A stretch of DNA of 64,000 nt from the NCBI RefSeq assembly GCF_014205765.1, contig NZ_JACIIZ010000006.1, positions 1 through 64,000 of the forward strand, given 5' to 3'. The DNA is from Nitrospirillum iridis. GTDB taxonomy: Bacteria > Pseudomonadota > Alphaproteobacteria > Azospirillales > Azospirillaceae. Under the pieces are notes generated by a model. It ran no database searches, was not told where the DNA came from, and was given only the letters and a program-made list of their open reading frames with translations. This document shows, piece by piece, positions 1 to 8,904 of this stretch. The translations under genes and the position numbers were made by a program. The stretch's first letter is position 1. Each line of letters begins with the position of its first letter.

Positions 1-15
1 ATATGACTTGCCCAT
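1..15 (-). CDS. Start of an unidentified gene leaving the window
   Basis: Only the first five codons (MGKSY) are inside the window. On the minus strand an ATG at 15 is preceded by a strong ribosome binding site (GGAGGTG at 26-20), which is why I call a gene start. It lies 76 bases downstream of the end of the PEP carboxylase-like gene in the same orientation. No product can be named. Confidence 0.45.
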
Positions 16-91
16 GATCCACCTCCGATAAAGATGAATCACATTCGACCTTCAATGGGAATCCTCTGATTCCGACTTCTGGTGCGATGCT

Positions 92-3000
92 CTAGCCGAA
101 GAAGCCGATGCGCTGGGTGATGCCGTTGCCCACGCGGCGCACCAGGTCGTAGAGGTTGGCGATGGGCTTGAAGATGCGCTCGTTCTCCTGACCATAGTTC
201 TGGCTGTCGTCGCTGGCGTAGGTCGCCGTCTCGCCGAAATCGCCATCGCCGGCCGCCTCACCCGTCACCGGGAAGATGCGGGACAGCAGGTCCAGCGCCC
301 AGGGCACGTCCAGCTGCATCAGGCGGGCCAACAGGCGGCGGTGGGTGATGTTGTGCTGGCTGGAGAACTGCGGCACGTGGGTCGCGCGCAGGAACACCTC
401 CTGGATCAGGGCGATGCGCAGGGCGTGCAGGACCAGCAGGCCGTTGCTGAGCGCCTCATCGGGCGGCGGCACCTGGCCCGGCACCGGCTGGCGTTCCACC
501 CGGGCCAATCCCTCCTCCAGGATGTCGAAGTCGCGGTAGAGCTTGCGGAAGATGCGGATCAGGCGGCTGTGGAGGGGGTTGTCCTCCAGGATGCCGGCCA
601 GGCGCCGCATCTCCTCCACCCGGGCGGGATCGGCGGTATGCGCCGCGCGCAGCAGCCAGAAGGCGGGGTCCAGGGTGTCGATATAGGCCTTCAGCGCATC
701 CGGGCTGGCGATGGCCACGCCGTATTCCACCATGCCCATCAGCTGTCGGAAGCGGGGTGAAGCGCGGTACAGGTCGGCGAAGTGCTCCGGATCCTTGTCG
801 ATGGCCTCGCCCACGCCGCTGACGGTGTTCGCCGGCAGGCCCATCTGCTGCAGGATGGCGTTGTGGGGGATGGCGCGGAACTGCGAGGCGCGGCTCTGGT
901 CCACATCGTCGGCGTTGCCATCGTGCTGGCGCTTGATGGCCCGGCTGCCCGAGGGATAAAGCAGGTTGGTGCCCAGCGCCGACAGCAGCGCGCCGTAGTT
1001 CGGGTCCTCCACCAGCGACACTTGGAACTGCTTCACCGTGGTGAAGAATTCGCGGATGTAGTCGGCGTCGCCGTAGAACGGGTCGTCGTCCAGCGTGGCG
1101 TGCTTGCCCCCCAGCATGTGTTCCAGGATGCGGGTGACCACCGCCAGCGCCCCCGGCGGGGTCACGAAGTAGAGATAGCCGTCGCCGCCCTGGAAGCTGA
1201 CCTCCTGCTTGAAGGCGATCTTGTGGTGGCTCATGAACGACAGGGTGGCCGGCGCCGCGACATAGGCCAGCCGCTCCGGGAAGCCCGCCGGGTGGGCGCC
1301 ACGGCCGATGGATTCGCCGTGGGTGTCGAAGATCACCAGTTGCACGCCATCCAGGCGGTGGCGGGTGAACAGACGGGCGATGCGCAGGCGCAGGCGCTCG
1401 ATGCTGGCCGATGCGGGCGTCTGGCCCAGGTAGCGGCCGGCGTCGGAGAAGCCGGTCTGGATGCACAGCCGCCCCCGGCGCTTCACGTAGTCACGGTAGT
1501 GCGGGTTCTCCAGCAGTTGCTCGATCACCCGGCTGCCCACCTCCAGCGCGCGCTCCGTCTCGAACAGCGGACTGATGTCCACCTTGTCCGACACCCCGAA
1601 CAGGCGCGCGTAATAGAGGGCGGTGAGCACGGTGAATGCGGATTCCGACTCCGCGATGAGGAAGCGGACCGGCACCGAGGCGTCGGCGTACTTCAGCATC
1701 TGGGCCACGACCATGAACAGCCGCTTGGCCGAGGTGCGCTCCGCAATGATGCTGCCGAAGTTGATGCGGGCGGGCCGCACCTCGTCCAGCAGGCCGGAGA
1801 TGGCGGTGAGGTAGGACTGACGATAGCGCGGATCGTCCGGCGCGGTTTCCATGCCCACCGTCTTGCGCACGGCGTTGTGCAGCTGGGTGGCGTTGATGCG
1901 CACATGGGTGTGAGCCTGGCCCAGGCCGTAATTGGCCAATTCCGCCTTCAGGATGGCCAGGCGGTGCACCACCTCATGGCCCTTCTTCTCGCCCTTGCCC
2001 CCCTCTTTTCCGGCGGATGTCGCGAGACGGATGGCGCGCTCCACCTGCTCGATGGCGTGTGCCGCCTCCACCAGGCGCAGGGGCAGGCCTTCATGCATGC
2101 GCCGGGCGATGGTCTCGATGTCCTTCTGGCTGGCCTCCTGCCCGAAGGCGGCGATCTCATCCGTCACCTGGGCGATGGCCAGCGCCAGGCGGGATTCCAG
2201 CAGATCCAGGACATTGCGCAGGTCCTCCTGCACCGGGGCCACCTTGCGGATGCCCTGCACCTCGGCCAGGTAGTGGCGCAACTGGCCCACCTGCACCACC
2301 AGGCGCTTGTGCAGGGTGTCGGACCAGCGGATGTCCGACCGGCCGTCCAGGTCATAGCCGACCCAACTGGCCACGGTCAGCAGCCGGGGCGTCAATTCCG
2401 ACCATTGGTCCGGGTAATGGGCCCGCGCCACGTCCAGCACGATGTCATAGACGGTGCGCAGAGCGGCCTGGATGTTGGTGATGGCCTCCAGCGACAGCCG
2501 ATGTTCATCGATCAGCGACAACTCACCCGGGCGCAGCTCCGCCGACGCGACCGAGGCGATCAGGGCCTGGCGCGCGGCGGCCGTCAGCGGCACGCCGGCG
2601 TGGTCCCGCCCGGTGGCCAGCTGGGCCATGGCGTCCATCAACGTGCCCGTCAGATTGAACGTCGGGTGCGCGGTGATGACGATGCCGAAGATCTCCTTCT
2701 CCACCTGGCCGCGGAAGGCGTCGAACGCCGCCGTCTTGCCCTCGGCATCCACCGCCAGCCGCTCGATCAGGGCGCGGATGCGGGCGGCGTTGGCGGCGGG
2801 ATCAGCCTCCCCCAGATAGGCGCCCAGGCGCCGGGCGCGGGCCAGGAAGCCCTCCGCGCCCAGATACTGGATGGCCTGCTCCACCGCCGCCAAATCCAGT
2901 TCCCCGTCGTGGAGGCGGCGGGACACGTCCAGCGCCAGCAGGGAGACGGGGTTGGCGAAGGGATCGGCGTCGGCCAGCTCGGTATAGCGCTTCAGCCGCG

Positions 3001-3277
3001 TCACCAGGTCGGCCGTCAGGCCCACGGCATCGCCCCTGTCCGCCGCCGGGCCTGAGCTGGTGAACTTGGCGACGGGTCGGGCCAACAGGGGACCGGCCTT
3101 GGCGAGCGCCGCCAGGGCCGCGACATCGGCCGCCTTCACGTCCACGCCGGGGGTGGCCGTGGCAGTGGTTTTGGGGGTCTTCGCCGGCGTCACTGTCTTG
3201 TCCGGGGACTGCCCGGAGTCGGTGGACTTTTCAGCGGACTTTTCAGCAGCCCGCGACGCTGCCAGCGATGACGTCAT
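92..3277 (-). CDS. Divergent phosphoenolpyruvate carboxylase-like protein
   Basis: A 1061-residue protein of the PEP carboxylase family, whose members carboxylate PEP to oxaloacetate to refill the TCA cycle. The first ~75 residues are Ala/Thr/Lys-rich and probably disordered. Family landmarks are visible: TAHPT with the catalytic His, a Tyr/Phe-SDAG segment (GFSDAGRYLG), SIGRG, a Gln-Glu in FKQEVSF, and RAIP near the C-terminus. Several positions differ from the E. coli enzyme as I remember it: TAHPTE is TAHPTF, the first Arg of the GRGGSIGRGG loop is not kept (THGESIGRGA), and the C-terminal NTG end is replaced by FFG. It is also longer than the usual ~880-930 residues. The family call is good; activity as a normal PEPC is less sure. 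It reads divergently from the CYTH-CHAD gene. Confidence 0.75.
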   Translation of the reverse strand: MTSSLAASRAAEKSAEKSTDSGQSPDKTVTPAKTPKTTATATPGVDVKAADVAALAALAKAGPLLARPVAKFTSSGPAADRGDAVGLTADLVTRLKRYTELADADPFANPVSLLALDVSRRLHDGELDLAAVEQAIQYLGAEGFLARARRLGAYLGEADPAANAARIRALIERLAVDAEGKTAAFDAFRGQVEKEIFGIVITAHPTFNLTGTLMDAMAQLATGRDHAGVPLTAAARQALIASVASAELRPGELSLIDEHRLSLEAITNIQAALRTVYDIVLDVARAHYPDQWSELTPRLLTVASWVGYDLDGRSDIRWSDTLHKRLVVQVGQLRHYLAEVQGIRKVAPVQEDLRNVLDLLESRLALAIAQVTDEIAAFGQEASQKDIETIARRMHEGLPLRLVEAAHAIEQVERAIRLATSAGKEGGKGEKKGHEVVHRLAILKAELANYGLGQAHTHVRINATQLHNAVRKTVGMETAPDDPRYRQSYLTAISGLLDEVRPARINFGSIIAERTSAKRLFMVVAQMLKYADASVPVRFLIAESESAFTVLTALYYARLFGVSDKVDISPLFETERALEVGSRVIEQLLENPHYRDYVKRRGRLCIQTGFSDAGRYLGQTPASASIERLRLRIARLFTRHRLDGVQLVIFDTHGESIGRGAHPAGFPERLAYVAAPATLSFMSHHKIAFKQEVSFQGGDGYLYFVTPPGALAVVTRILEHMLGGKHATLDDDPFYGDADYIREFFTTVKQFQVSLVEDPNYGALLSALGTNLLYPSGSRAIKRQHDGNADDVDQSRASQFRAIPHNAILQQMGLPANTVSGVGEAIDKDPEHFADLYRASPRFRQLMGMVEYGVAIASPDALKAYIDTLDPAFWLLRAAHTADPARVEEMRRLAGILEDNPLHSRLIRIFRKLYRDFDILEEGLARVERQPVPGQVPPPDEALSNGLLVLHALRIALIQEVFLRATHVPQFSSQHNITHRRLLARLMQLDVPWALDLLSRIFPVTGEAAGDGDFGETATYASDDSQNYGQENERIFKPIANLYDLVRRVGNGITQRIGFFG

Positions 3278-3604
3278 GATGGTTCAATGCCCAGTTTGGT
3301 TGCTCATCCCTGCCGCGCCGGACCGCCTGTTCCCATCGGGCCGCGTCCGACCGGTGCCAAGGACGACTGGGAAGCATTCCGAGTCATTATCCTACCTCGC
3401 ACTGGCGAAAACGGCTGCCAGGGTGGGGGCCGATCGGGGGGTGGACCAAGGTGGCGATTTATTGTGACGCAACGGAGCGCTCAGACTATCGCAACTGTGC
3501 GCTGCAAAGCAACATGGCGGAAATAATTTTACCGTTCGCCCTGAATCGATGTAATTCCGCAACACGGCTTTAACGTAAGCCCCATCTTCGGTTATCCATG
3601 CGGG
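3278..3604. other. Divergent intergenic region, PEPC-like / CYTH-CHAD
   Basis: About 327 bases between two divergent genes, presumably holding both promoters. The half nearer the CYTH-CHAD gene (3460-3600) is clearly more AT-rich than its surroundings and has a small inverted repeat (GGCTT/AAGCC around 3569-3584). I could not assign convincing -35/-10 boxes or an RNA gene. Confidence 0.4.
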
Positions 3605-5467
3605 ATGACGACAGGCCCCGCCCGCCCCCCATCGACCATCAGCGGCTCCGACCCCTCGCCCGAGGCGTCGGAACCTGACGCTGTCCTGGCCGGCGCCGGG
3701 ATCGCCCAGCCGATACCCGATTCCCCGGCGCCCACGTCCCCGGCACCCAGGCCGCCGACCAAGCGCGCGCTGGCGGTGCGGGAGGTGGAGGTGAAGCTGG
3801 CGGCGACGCCGGCCGCCCTCGGCCGCCTGCAAGCGCTGCCCTTGCTGGCGCGCCTGGCCGATGGTCCGCCCGCCCATCGCCACCAGGTCACGACATATTA
3901 TGACACCCCTGATCTGGCGCTGGCCGCCCACGGCCTGGCCCTGCGCGTGCGCCGGCAGAGCGGCCAAGGGGGCGGGAGGCGGGTGCAGACCGTAAAGACC
4001 TGGGCCTCGGACGCCGGCACCGCCGCCGCGGCCGGCCGGCGGGAATGGGAATGGGAATTGCCGGTGGACGGTGACGGGCCGGACCGGGCCCTGCTGCCCG
4101 CCACCCTGGCGGGGCTGCTGACGGAAGCGCAATGGGCGGAGGTGGCCCCCCGCTTCGCCACCGATATCCGGCGCACCGCCCTGCTGCTGCACCCCGACCC
4201 ACGCACCACGGTGGAGATGGCCCTGGACCAGGGGGAGGTGAGCCTGTCCGTCCCGGGTGCCGGCGACGACACCACCTGGCCGGTGGCCGAGGTGGAACTG
4301 GAATTGAAGGGCGGACGCGTCGCCGCGCTGTTCGAGGTGGCGGCGGCCCTGCACCACCACGTGCCCTTGCGCCTGACCACGGGCAGCAAGGCGGACGCGG
4401 GCCTGCGGCTGCTGACGGGCCGCCCGGCGACAGCCATCGCACCCCATGCGTCGTCCCTGACGCCGGTGAGCACGGTGGCCGAAGGCTTCCGCCACACGGC
4501 ACGCCTGGCCCTGGGCCACCTGCTGGAAAACGCGACCGTCCTGCTGGAAAGCGGTGACGTTCAGGCCGTGCGGCAGATGGCGGCGGCCAGCCGCCGGCTG
4601 GATACCGCCCTGCGGCTGCTGCGCCTGGTTATGGCCCTGCCTCCGGCGGCCCCCGCCCTCACCAACCCGCAGGGCGAAGCGGCGGAGTCCCTGCGGCGGC
4701 GGCTGACCACCCTGCGCACCCTGTTGGAAACCGCCCGCGGCTGGGACCGCCTGGCCGAGCGCGTCGCCCTTCTGCCAGACCGCAAAGGTGCGGCTGGCCT
4801 GAGCCGGCGTCAGCGCCTGGCCCTGGACCACGCCGCCGGCCAAGCCCGCCGGCGGTTGACCAAACATCTGCAGGGCGCCGGCCACACCGCGCTGGTGCTG
4901 GACCTGGCCGCCTGGATCGAAGGCGGCGGCTGGGCCTGCCCGGCCTTGGACCAGCCGTTGAAAGCCGTGGCCCCCCGCCTGCTGGCCGATTTGCAGGACA
5001 AGGTGGCCAAGGCCCTGACGCGGCTGGACCTGCCTCCCCCACCGTCCCCCGGCGCCAAACCGACCCCCATTACGACCAAGGCCGCAACGCCCGACGCCGA
5101 CGCCCTGGAACGCCTGCGCCGCCGGGTCCAGCGCCTGCATGAGATGGCCGAGGTCTGCCGCGGCCTCTACCCCGTGACCGCCGCCAAGCCCAAGACGCCC
5201 AAGGGCACCAAGGGAGCCGGTACCAAGCGGCCGGCCGCCGACCCATTGGCGCCACTGATCCGCCTGCATGCCGCCGCCACCGCCCCGGCCAGCGCCCGCC
5301 AGGCCGCACGGCTGGTGGCGCAGCTGGCGAAGACCACCGGCCCCGGGGCCCGCAGCACCCGCCTGCTGTCACGGCTGGCGCAGGAAGAGGCGCTGGCCCT
5401 GGCCAAACTGCCGGCAACCTGGCGCGGTTATAGCCGGCGGCGCATGTTCTGGACGGTGGGGCGGTAA
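3605..5467 (+). CDS. CYTH-CHAD domain protein (inorganic triphosphatase-like)
   Basis: A 620-residue two-domain protein. After a Pro/Ala-rich leader of ~55 residues, the CYTH domain opens with the diagnostic ExExK strand (REVEVKL). The rest of the tunnel is rich in alternating Arg/Lys/Glu (e.g. ALRVRRQ, REWEWELP, VAEVELELKGG). From about residue 285 the protein is alpha-helical with His/Arg-rich repeats typical of CHAD, a polyphosphate-binding module. Family members hydrolyse inorganic triphosphate or associate with polyphosphate granules. It sits next to hdaA, where many alphaproteobacteria carry polyphosphate kinase/phosphatase genes, which agrees with a polyphosphate-related job. The start is the first ATG of the open frame; no strong ribosome binding site supports it. 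Confidence 0.85.
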   Translation: MTTGPARPPSTISGSDPSPEASEPDAVLAGAGIAQPIPDSPAPTSPAPRPPTKRALAVREVEVKLAATPAALGRLQALPLLARLADGPPAHRHQVTTYYDTPDLALAAHGLALRVRRQSGQGGGRRVQTVKTWASDAGTAAAAGRREWEWELPVDGDGPDRALLPATLAGLLTEAQWAEVAPRFATDIRRTALLLHPDPRTTVEMALDQGEVSLSVPGAGDDTTWPVAEVELELKGGRVAALFEVAAALHHHVPLRLTTGSKADAGLRLLTGRPATAIAPHASSLTPVSTVAEGFRHTARLALGHLLENATVLLESGDVQAVRQMAAASRRLDTALRLLRLVMALPPAAPALTNPQGEAAESLRRRLTTLRTLLETARGWDRLAERVALLPDRKGAAGLSRRQRLALDHAAGQARRRLTKHLQGAGHTALVLDLAAWIEGGGWACPALDQPLKAVAPRLLADLQDKVAKALTRLDLPPPPSPGAKPTPITTKAATPDADALERLRRRVQRLHEMAEVCRGLYPVTAAKPKTPKGTKGAGTKRPAADPLAPLIRLHAAATAPASARQAARLVAQLAKTTGPGARSTRLLSRLAQEEALALAKLPATWRGYSRRRMFWTVGR

Positions 5468-5482
5468 CGCTACTGCCGGCCC

Positions 5483-6181
5483 CTATCCCTGCGCCGGCTT
5501 GTCCTTGGGCTCCAGCACCTGCCGGCAGAAGGCCACGGTGATGGGCTTCTTGGCGGCCAAGGCCGCGCGGTCCAGCAAGGCGACCGTGCGGCGGGCACCG
5601 TCGAAGGAGCGCTCAGTGTGGGTCATCAGCCAGGCGATGACATCCTCCCCCACCCGTACCTGGCGATCATCGAACAGCTTGACCAGCACGGCCATGAGCA
5701 AAGCGTCGTCGGGGGCGGCCATGCCGACCGCCGGGGCGGCGACGAGGCGGGAGCGCAGGTCCGGCAGGCGCAGGGTCCAGTTGACGGGGGCGTAGTGGGC
5801 CAGCAGCAGCAGCTGGCCGCCCGCCTCCTTGGTCAGGTTGTAGAGGTGCAGCAAGGCGCGCTCCCGCGCCGCGTCGCCCGAAACCTCATGGGTGCGGTCG
5901 ATGACGGCGGTGCGGGTGGGCCCCAGCAGATGCGGCACCTCCGCCGGAACCAGATCCTCCGGCCCCAGCAACGGCGCGCGCGAGCGGGCGCGCCATACCT
6001 GGGCCAGGTGGCTTTTGCCGCAGCCCGGCGGGCCGTACAGCACCAGGGCCGGCGCCGGCCAGTCGGGCCAGGCGTCCAGCCAGGCCACCGCGTCGGCGTT
6101 GCCCGGCGCCACCAGGAAGTCGGCCTCCCCCATGGCGGAACGGTGCCCCAGATCCAGGGGCAATTGTCTCAAGTCGGCCAT
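5483..6181 (-). CDS. hdaA: HdaA, DnaA-related regulator of replication initiation
   Basis: A 232-residue DnaA/Hda-family AAA+ protein. In Caulobacter HdaA stimulates hydrolysis of DnaA-bound ATP at the replisome clamp and so prevents re-initiation. The N-terminus MADLRQLPLDLGHR contains the short QLPLDL clamp-binding element. This decides the start at 6181 over an in-frame ATG 10 codons upstream. Walker A is GPPGCGKSHL at about residues 51-60. The Walker B region (TAVIDRTHEV) is degenerate, so its own ATPase may be weak. It lies 63 bases downstream of the AI-2E permease on the same strand, a conserved alphaproteobacterial order. Confidence 0.85.
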   Translation of the reverse strand: MADLRQLPLDLGHRSAMGEADFLVAPGNADAVAWLDAWPDWPAPALVLYGPPGCGKSHLAQVWRARSRAPLLGPEDLVPAEVPHLLGPTRTAVIDRTHEVSGDAARERALLHLYNLTKEAGGQLLLLAHYAPVNWTLRLPDLRSRLVAAPAVGMAAPDDALLMAVLVKLFDDRQVRVGEDVIAWLMTHTERSFDGARRTVALLDRAALAAKKPITVAFCRQVLEPKDKPAQG

Positions 6182-6244
6182 GATCCCAGGGTCTTGAACG
6201 GCGGCGTGCACTGTGGGCGGAACGAACGGGGGGCGGCACCGGGC

Positions 6245-7399
6245 TCAGGGAACCGGGGGCGAGGCCCCGGCATCCATCCCCGGCGGGACCAAGCCTTCCT
6301 GGGCCGGATCCGCGCGCGGCACCTCCACCTCCGGAGGCACGCCGGTGTAATAGCTGCTGGCGAGGTATTGGCGCAATGCGAAGCGCACCAGCACCCCGAT
6401 GATGGCCGCCACCGGCACCGCCAGCAGCACGCCGGTGAAGCCGAACAGGCTGCCGCCGGCCAGCAGGGCGAACATGACCCAGACGGGGTGCAGCCCCACC
6501 TTGTCGCCCACCAGCTTGGGCGTCAGCACATACCCTTCCAGCAGGTGACCCAGGACGTAGAGCGCCACCACCAGCCCCTCCCGCCACACATCGTGGAACT
6601 GGAACAGGGCCACGCCCACGCTGGCGCCGAAGCCCACCACGGTGCCGACATAGGGGATGAAGGACAGGATGCCGGCGATCAGGCCGATGACCAGGCCGAA
6701 GTTCAGGCCCACCGCCGTCATGGTCAGCGCGTAGAAGGCGCCCAGCGCCAGGCAGACAGTCGCCTGGCCGCGGACGAATCCGGCCAGCGTCCGGTCCACG
6801 GCCCGCAGCTGCTCGCGGATCACGCCGGCATATTCGCGCGGCAGCCAACCGTCCAGGGTCGCCACCATGCGGTCCCAGTCGCGCAGCAGGTAGAAGGCCA
6901 CCACCGGCGTGATGAACAGCAGGGAGATGAGACCGAACAGGGCGGCGCCGCCGGTGAACAGGTTCTTGATGAAATCGGCGCCCCAGCCCACCAGCGTGCC
7001 GGCATATTCGCTGGCGGCGCCGCGCAGCCGCTCGATATCGTCCGGTGGCAAGGCCGCGATCAGGCTGCGGACGCGCTGCATGGTCTCATCCCTGGCCCAG
7101 GTGATGATGGCCGGCAGGCTTTCGATCAATTGGCCAACCTGTTGCTGAATCAGGGGCACCAGCAACAGGATGCCCAGCCCCACCACGATGATGAAGACCA
7201 GCAGCACCACGCACGTGGCGGCCAGGCGGGGCATGCCGAAGCCCTCCAGCCGGTCGGCCACGGGGTCCAGCAGATAGGCGATTGCCATGCCAGCGACGAA
7301 CGGCAGCAGCATGCCGCGCAGCAGCCAGATAAAGGCGACACCCAGCGCCAGCCCGATCAGCCAGAACCTTATCTGCCGCCCCACATGTGTCTCCGCCAT
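6245..7399 (-). CDS. AI-2E/PerM family permease
   Basis: A 384-residue polytopic inner-membrane protein of the AI-2E transporter (PerM, UPF0118) family. It starts with two close hydrophobic helices (FWLIGLALGVAFIWLLRGML, then a second containing AIAYLLDPVADRLE), followed by a long soluble segment and several more helices. The family signatures IGLIAGILSFIPYVGTVVG and a C-terminal LVGDKVGLHPVWVMFALLAG are clear. The C-terminal ~30 residues are acidic/Pro-rich and cytoplasmic. Members include peptide exporters and ion antiporters, so the substrate cannot be inferred. It sits between the DUF2066 gene and hdaA and probably shares a transcript with them. Confidence 0.85.
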   Translation of the reverse strand: MAETHVGRQIRFWLIGLALGVAFIWLLRGMLLPFVAGMAIAYLLDPVADRLEGFGMPRLAATCVVLLVFIIVVGLGILLLVPLIQQQVGQLIESLPAIITWARDETMQRVRSLIAALPPDDIERLRGAASEYAGTLVGWGADFIKNLFTGGAALFGLISLLFITPVVAFYLLRDWDRMVATLDGWLPREYAGVIREQLRAVDRTLAGFVRGQATVCLALGAFYALTMTAVGLNFGLVIGLIAGILSFIPYVGTVVGFGASVGVALFQFHDVWREGLVVALYVLGHLLEGYVLTPKLVGDKVGLHPVWVMFALLAGGSLFGFTGVLLAVPVAAIIGVLVRFALRQYLASSYYTGVPPEVEVPRADPAQEGLVPPGMDAGASPPVP

Positions 7400-7488
7400 C
7401 GTTCCCCCGACAAGCCCCTGAAGAGTGATCCGGCCGAACTGTAGCAGACAAGGCGCTGAATTCAGGCAGCCTTATGCCGGCGGCGACG

Positions 7489-8760
7489 TCAGGATCCGGC
7501 CAGACCGATCTGATAGCGAACCTCCGCCGGGCCCGGGCCGGCCGCAGGCTCCGCACCCGTCGCCGGCACGGCGGGCAGTTCCGACAGGATCAGGTCCCGC
7601 TGGGCCAAGGCCGTCTTCAGGTGGGCGACGTCACCCAACACCGTCAGGGTCAGCAGCGCCTCGGTGGTCTTCAGGGCCGTGGTGTCGACCTGGATCACCA
7701 TGGGCACGCCGGCCAGGCGGCGGCGCACCTCCACCAGGGTGACCAAATCGGTCACCGGCACGCGCACGGCGACCTGGCCCGATAGATGGGCATCCACCAC
7801 CACGCGGCGTTTCCACCCCTCCTCCACCCGGTCGACCACCGTGGCCACGGCCAGGCCCAGGGCCGGCGGCGGAACGGCGGCCCCCGGGACTGGCGCCGGG
7901 GCGTCGGCCGGGGCCGGAAGGGCGCGGGCGACGAACGCCGCCTGCGGCACCGTTTCAGGAGACGACAGCCCCTCCCCCGGAATGAAGATGCTGAGCGTCA
8001 GCTGGTAGCCCTTGGTGGCGTCGCCCTCCAGCCGCGCCAGCACCACCTGGCCGGCACCATGGCGGGCGGCGATGCGGGCCAGCACGGCCCCCAGTGTTCC
8101 AGGATCGGGGGTCAGCGCCGCCTTGGCCGGCAGGTCATTCTGGTCCGCCTGCTCCGGCGGGGCCAGGGTCACCGGCACCAGCCCGTCGACCGTCCCCATC
8201 TGCGCCCAGGCCTGGCGCCAGGGACCATCGGTCCACAGCGACGGCTCCCCGCCCGTGGCGTCCAGCGGCAGGACCAGGGCCGGCTTGCCTATCATCTCGG
8301 CATAGCGCACGCCGTTCTGCTGCAACAGCTGGCGCACGGCGCTGGGGCGGAAGCGGACGGTGAAGCGGCCGACATAACGGACGGAGGAGGCGCGCTCCTG
8401 CTCCAACTCGAAGCCCGACACCAGGGACTCCAGTTCCCCCTGGCTCACGGCCGGGGGCTGGTGGCCGTCGGCGGCGGGCGTCAGCTTGCGGAACAGGCGG
8501 GTCAGCGCCTCGCGCTGGGCTTGCAGGATGGCCTGGTCACGGGCCTGGTTGGCGTTGGCCGCGGTGACGTCGACCTCCACCCCCCGCTCCAGGAAGGCCT
8601 GCTCCGCCGCGGTGTCCGCCCTGCCCGCCTCGGCCCGGGCGGTTCCGGCAACCATCACGGCGGTCAGCGCCCCCATGGTCAACGCGCCCATGGCCGAAGC
8701 CAGGAAAAGCGCGCCCCGGAACCCGGTTCGGCGCAAGAGGGGGATGCAGCGCTGCGGCAT
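7489..8760 (-). CDS. DUF2066 domain secreted protein
   Basis: A 423-residue exported protein of the DUF2066 family, function unknown. The N-terminus has basic residues then a hydrophobic core ending in an Ala-x-Ala site (GTARAEA), a good Sec signal peptide. The conserved start of the mature domain (VDVTAANANQARDQAILQAQ, then REALTRLFRKL) is typical of the family. The start at 8760 is chosen over an ATG 17 codons upstream because GGAAGG lies 7 bases in front of it. It is the first gene of a minus-strand row with the AI-2E permease and hdaA, and diverges from purM. Confidence 0.75.
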   Translation of the reverse strand: MPQRCIPLLRRTGFRGALFLASAMGALTMGALTAVMVAGTARAEAGRADTAAEQAFLERGVEVDVTAANANQARDQAILQAQREALTRLFRKLTPAADGHQPPAVSQGELESLVSGFELEQERASSVRYVGRFTVRFRPSAVRQLLQQNGVRYAEMIGKPALVLPLDATGGEPSLWTDGPWRQAWAQMGTVDGLVPVTLAPPEQADQNDLPAKAALTPDPGTLGAVLARIAARHGAGQVVLARLEGDATKGYQLTLSIFIPGEGLSSPETVPQAAFVARALPAPADAPAPVPGAAVPPPALGLAVATVVDRVEEGWKRRVVVDAHLSGQVAVRVPVTDLVTLVEVRRRLAGVPMVIQVDTTALKTTEALLTLTVLGDVAHLKTALAQRDLILSELPAVPATGAEPAAGPGPAEVRYQIGLAGS

Positions 8761-8904
8761 TGCAAAGCCTTCCGATATTGCTATGTTCGGCGCCGAAACC
8801 GGGTGGGTCACGGCGCCGTCTCACAAGGACGGCCGTGGGTGGCGGCGTTGACGCCGGCCGCCCTGGCGGACGCCCCTTCTTAGCCCAGGCCCTGCGAGGA
8901 CGCC

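Noticed and set aside
782-3055. 757-codon open frame antisense to the PEPC-like gene
   Set aside because: Composition (Gln/His/Arg/Gly-rich, no domain) is that of a GC-driven shadow of the real gene.
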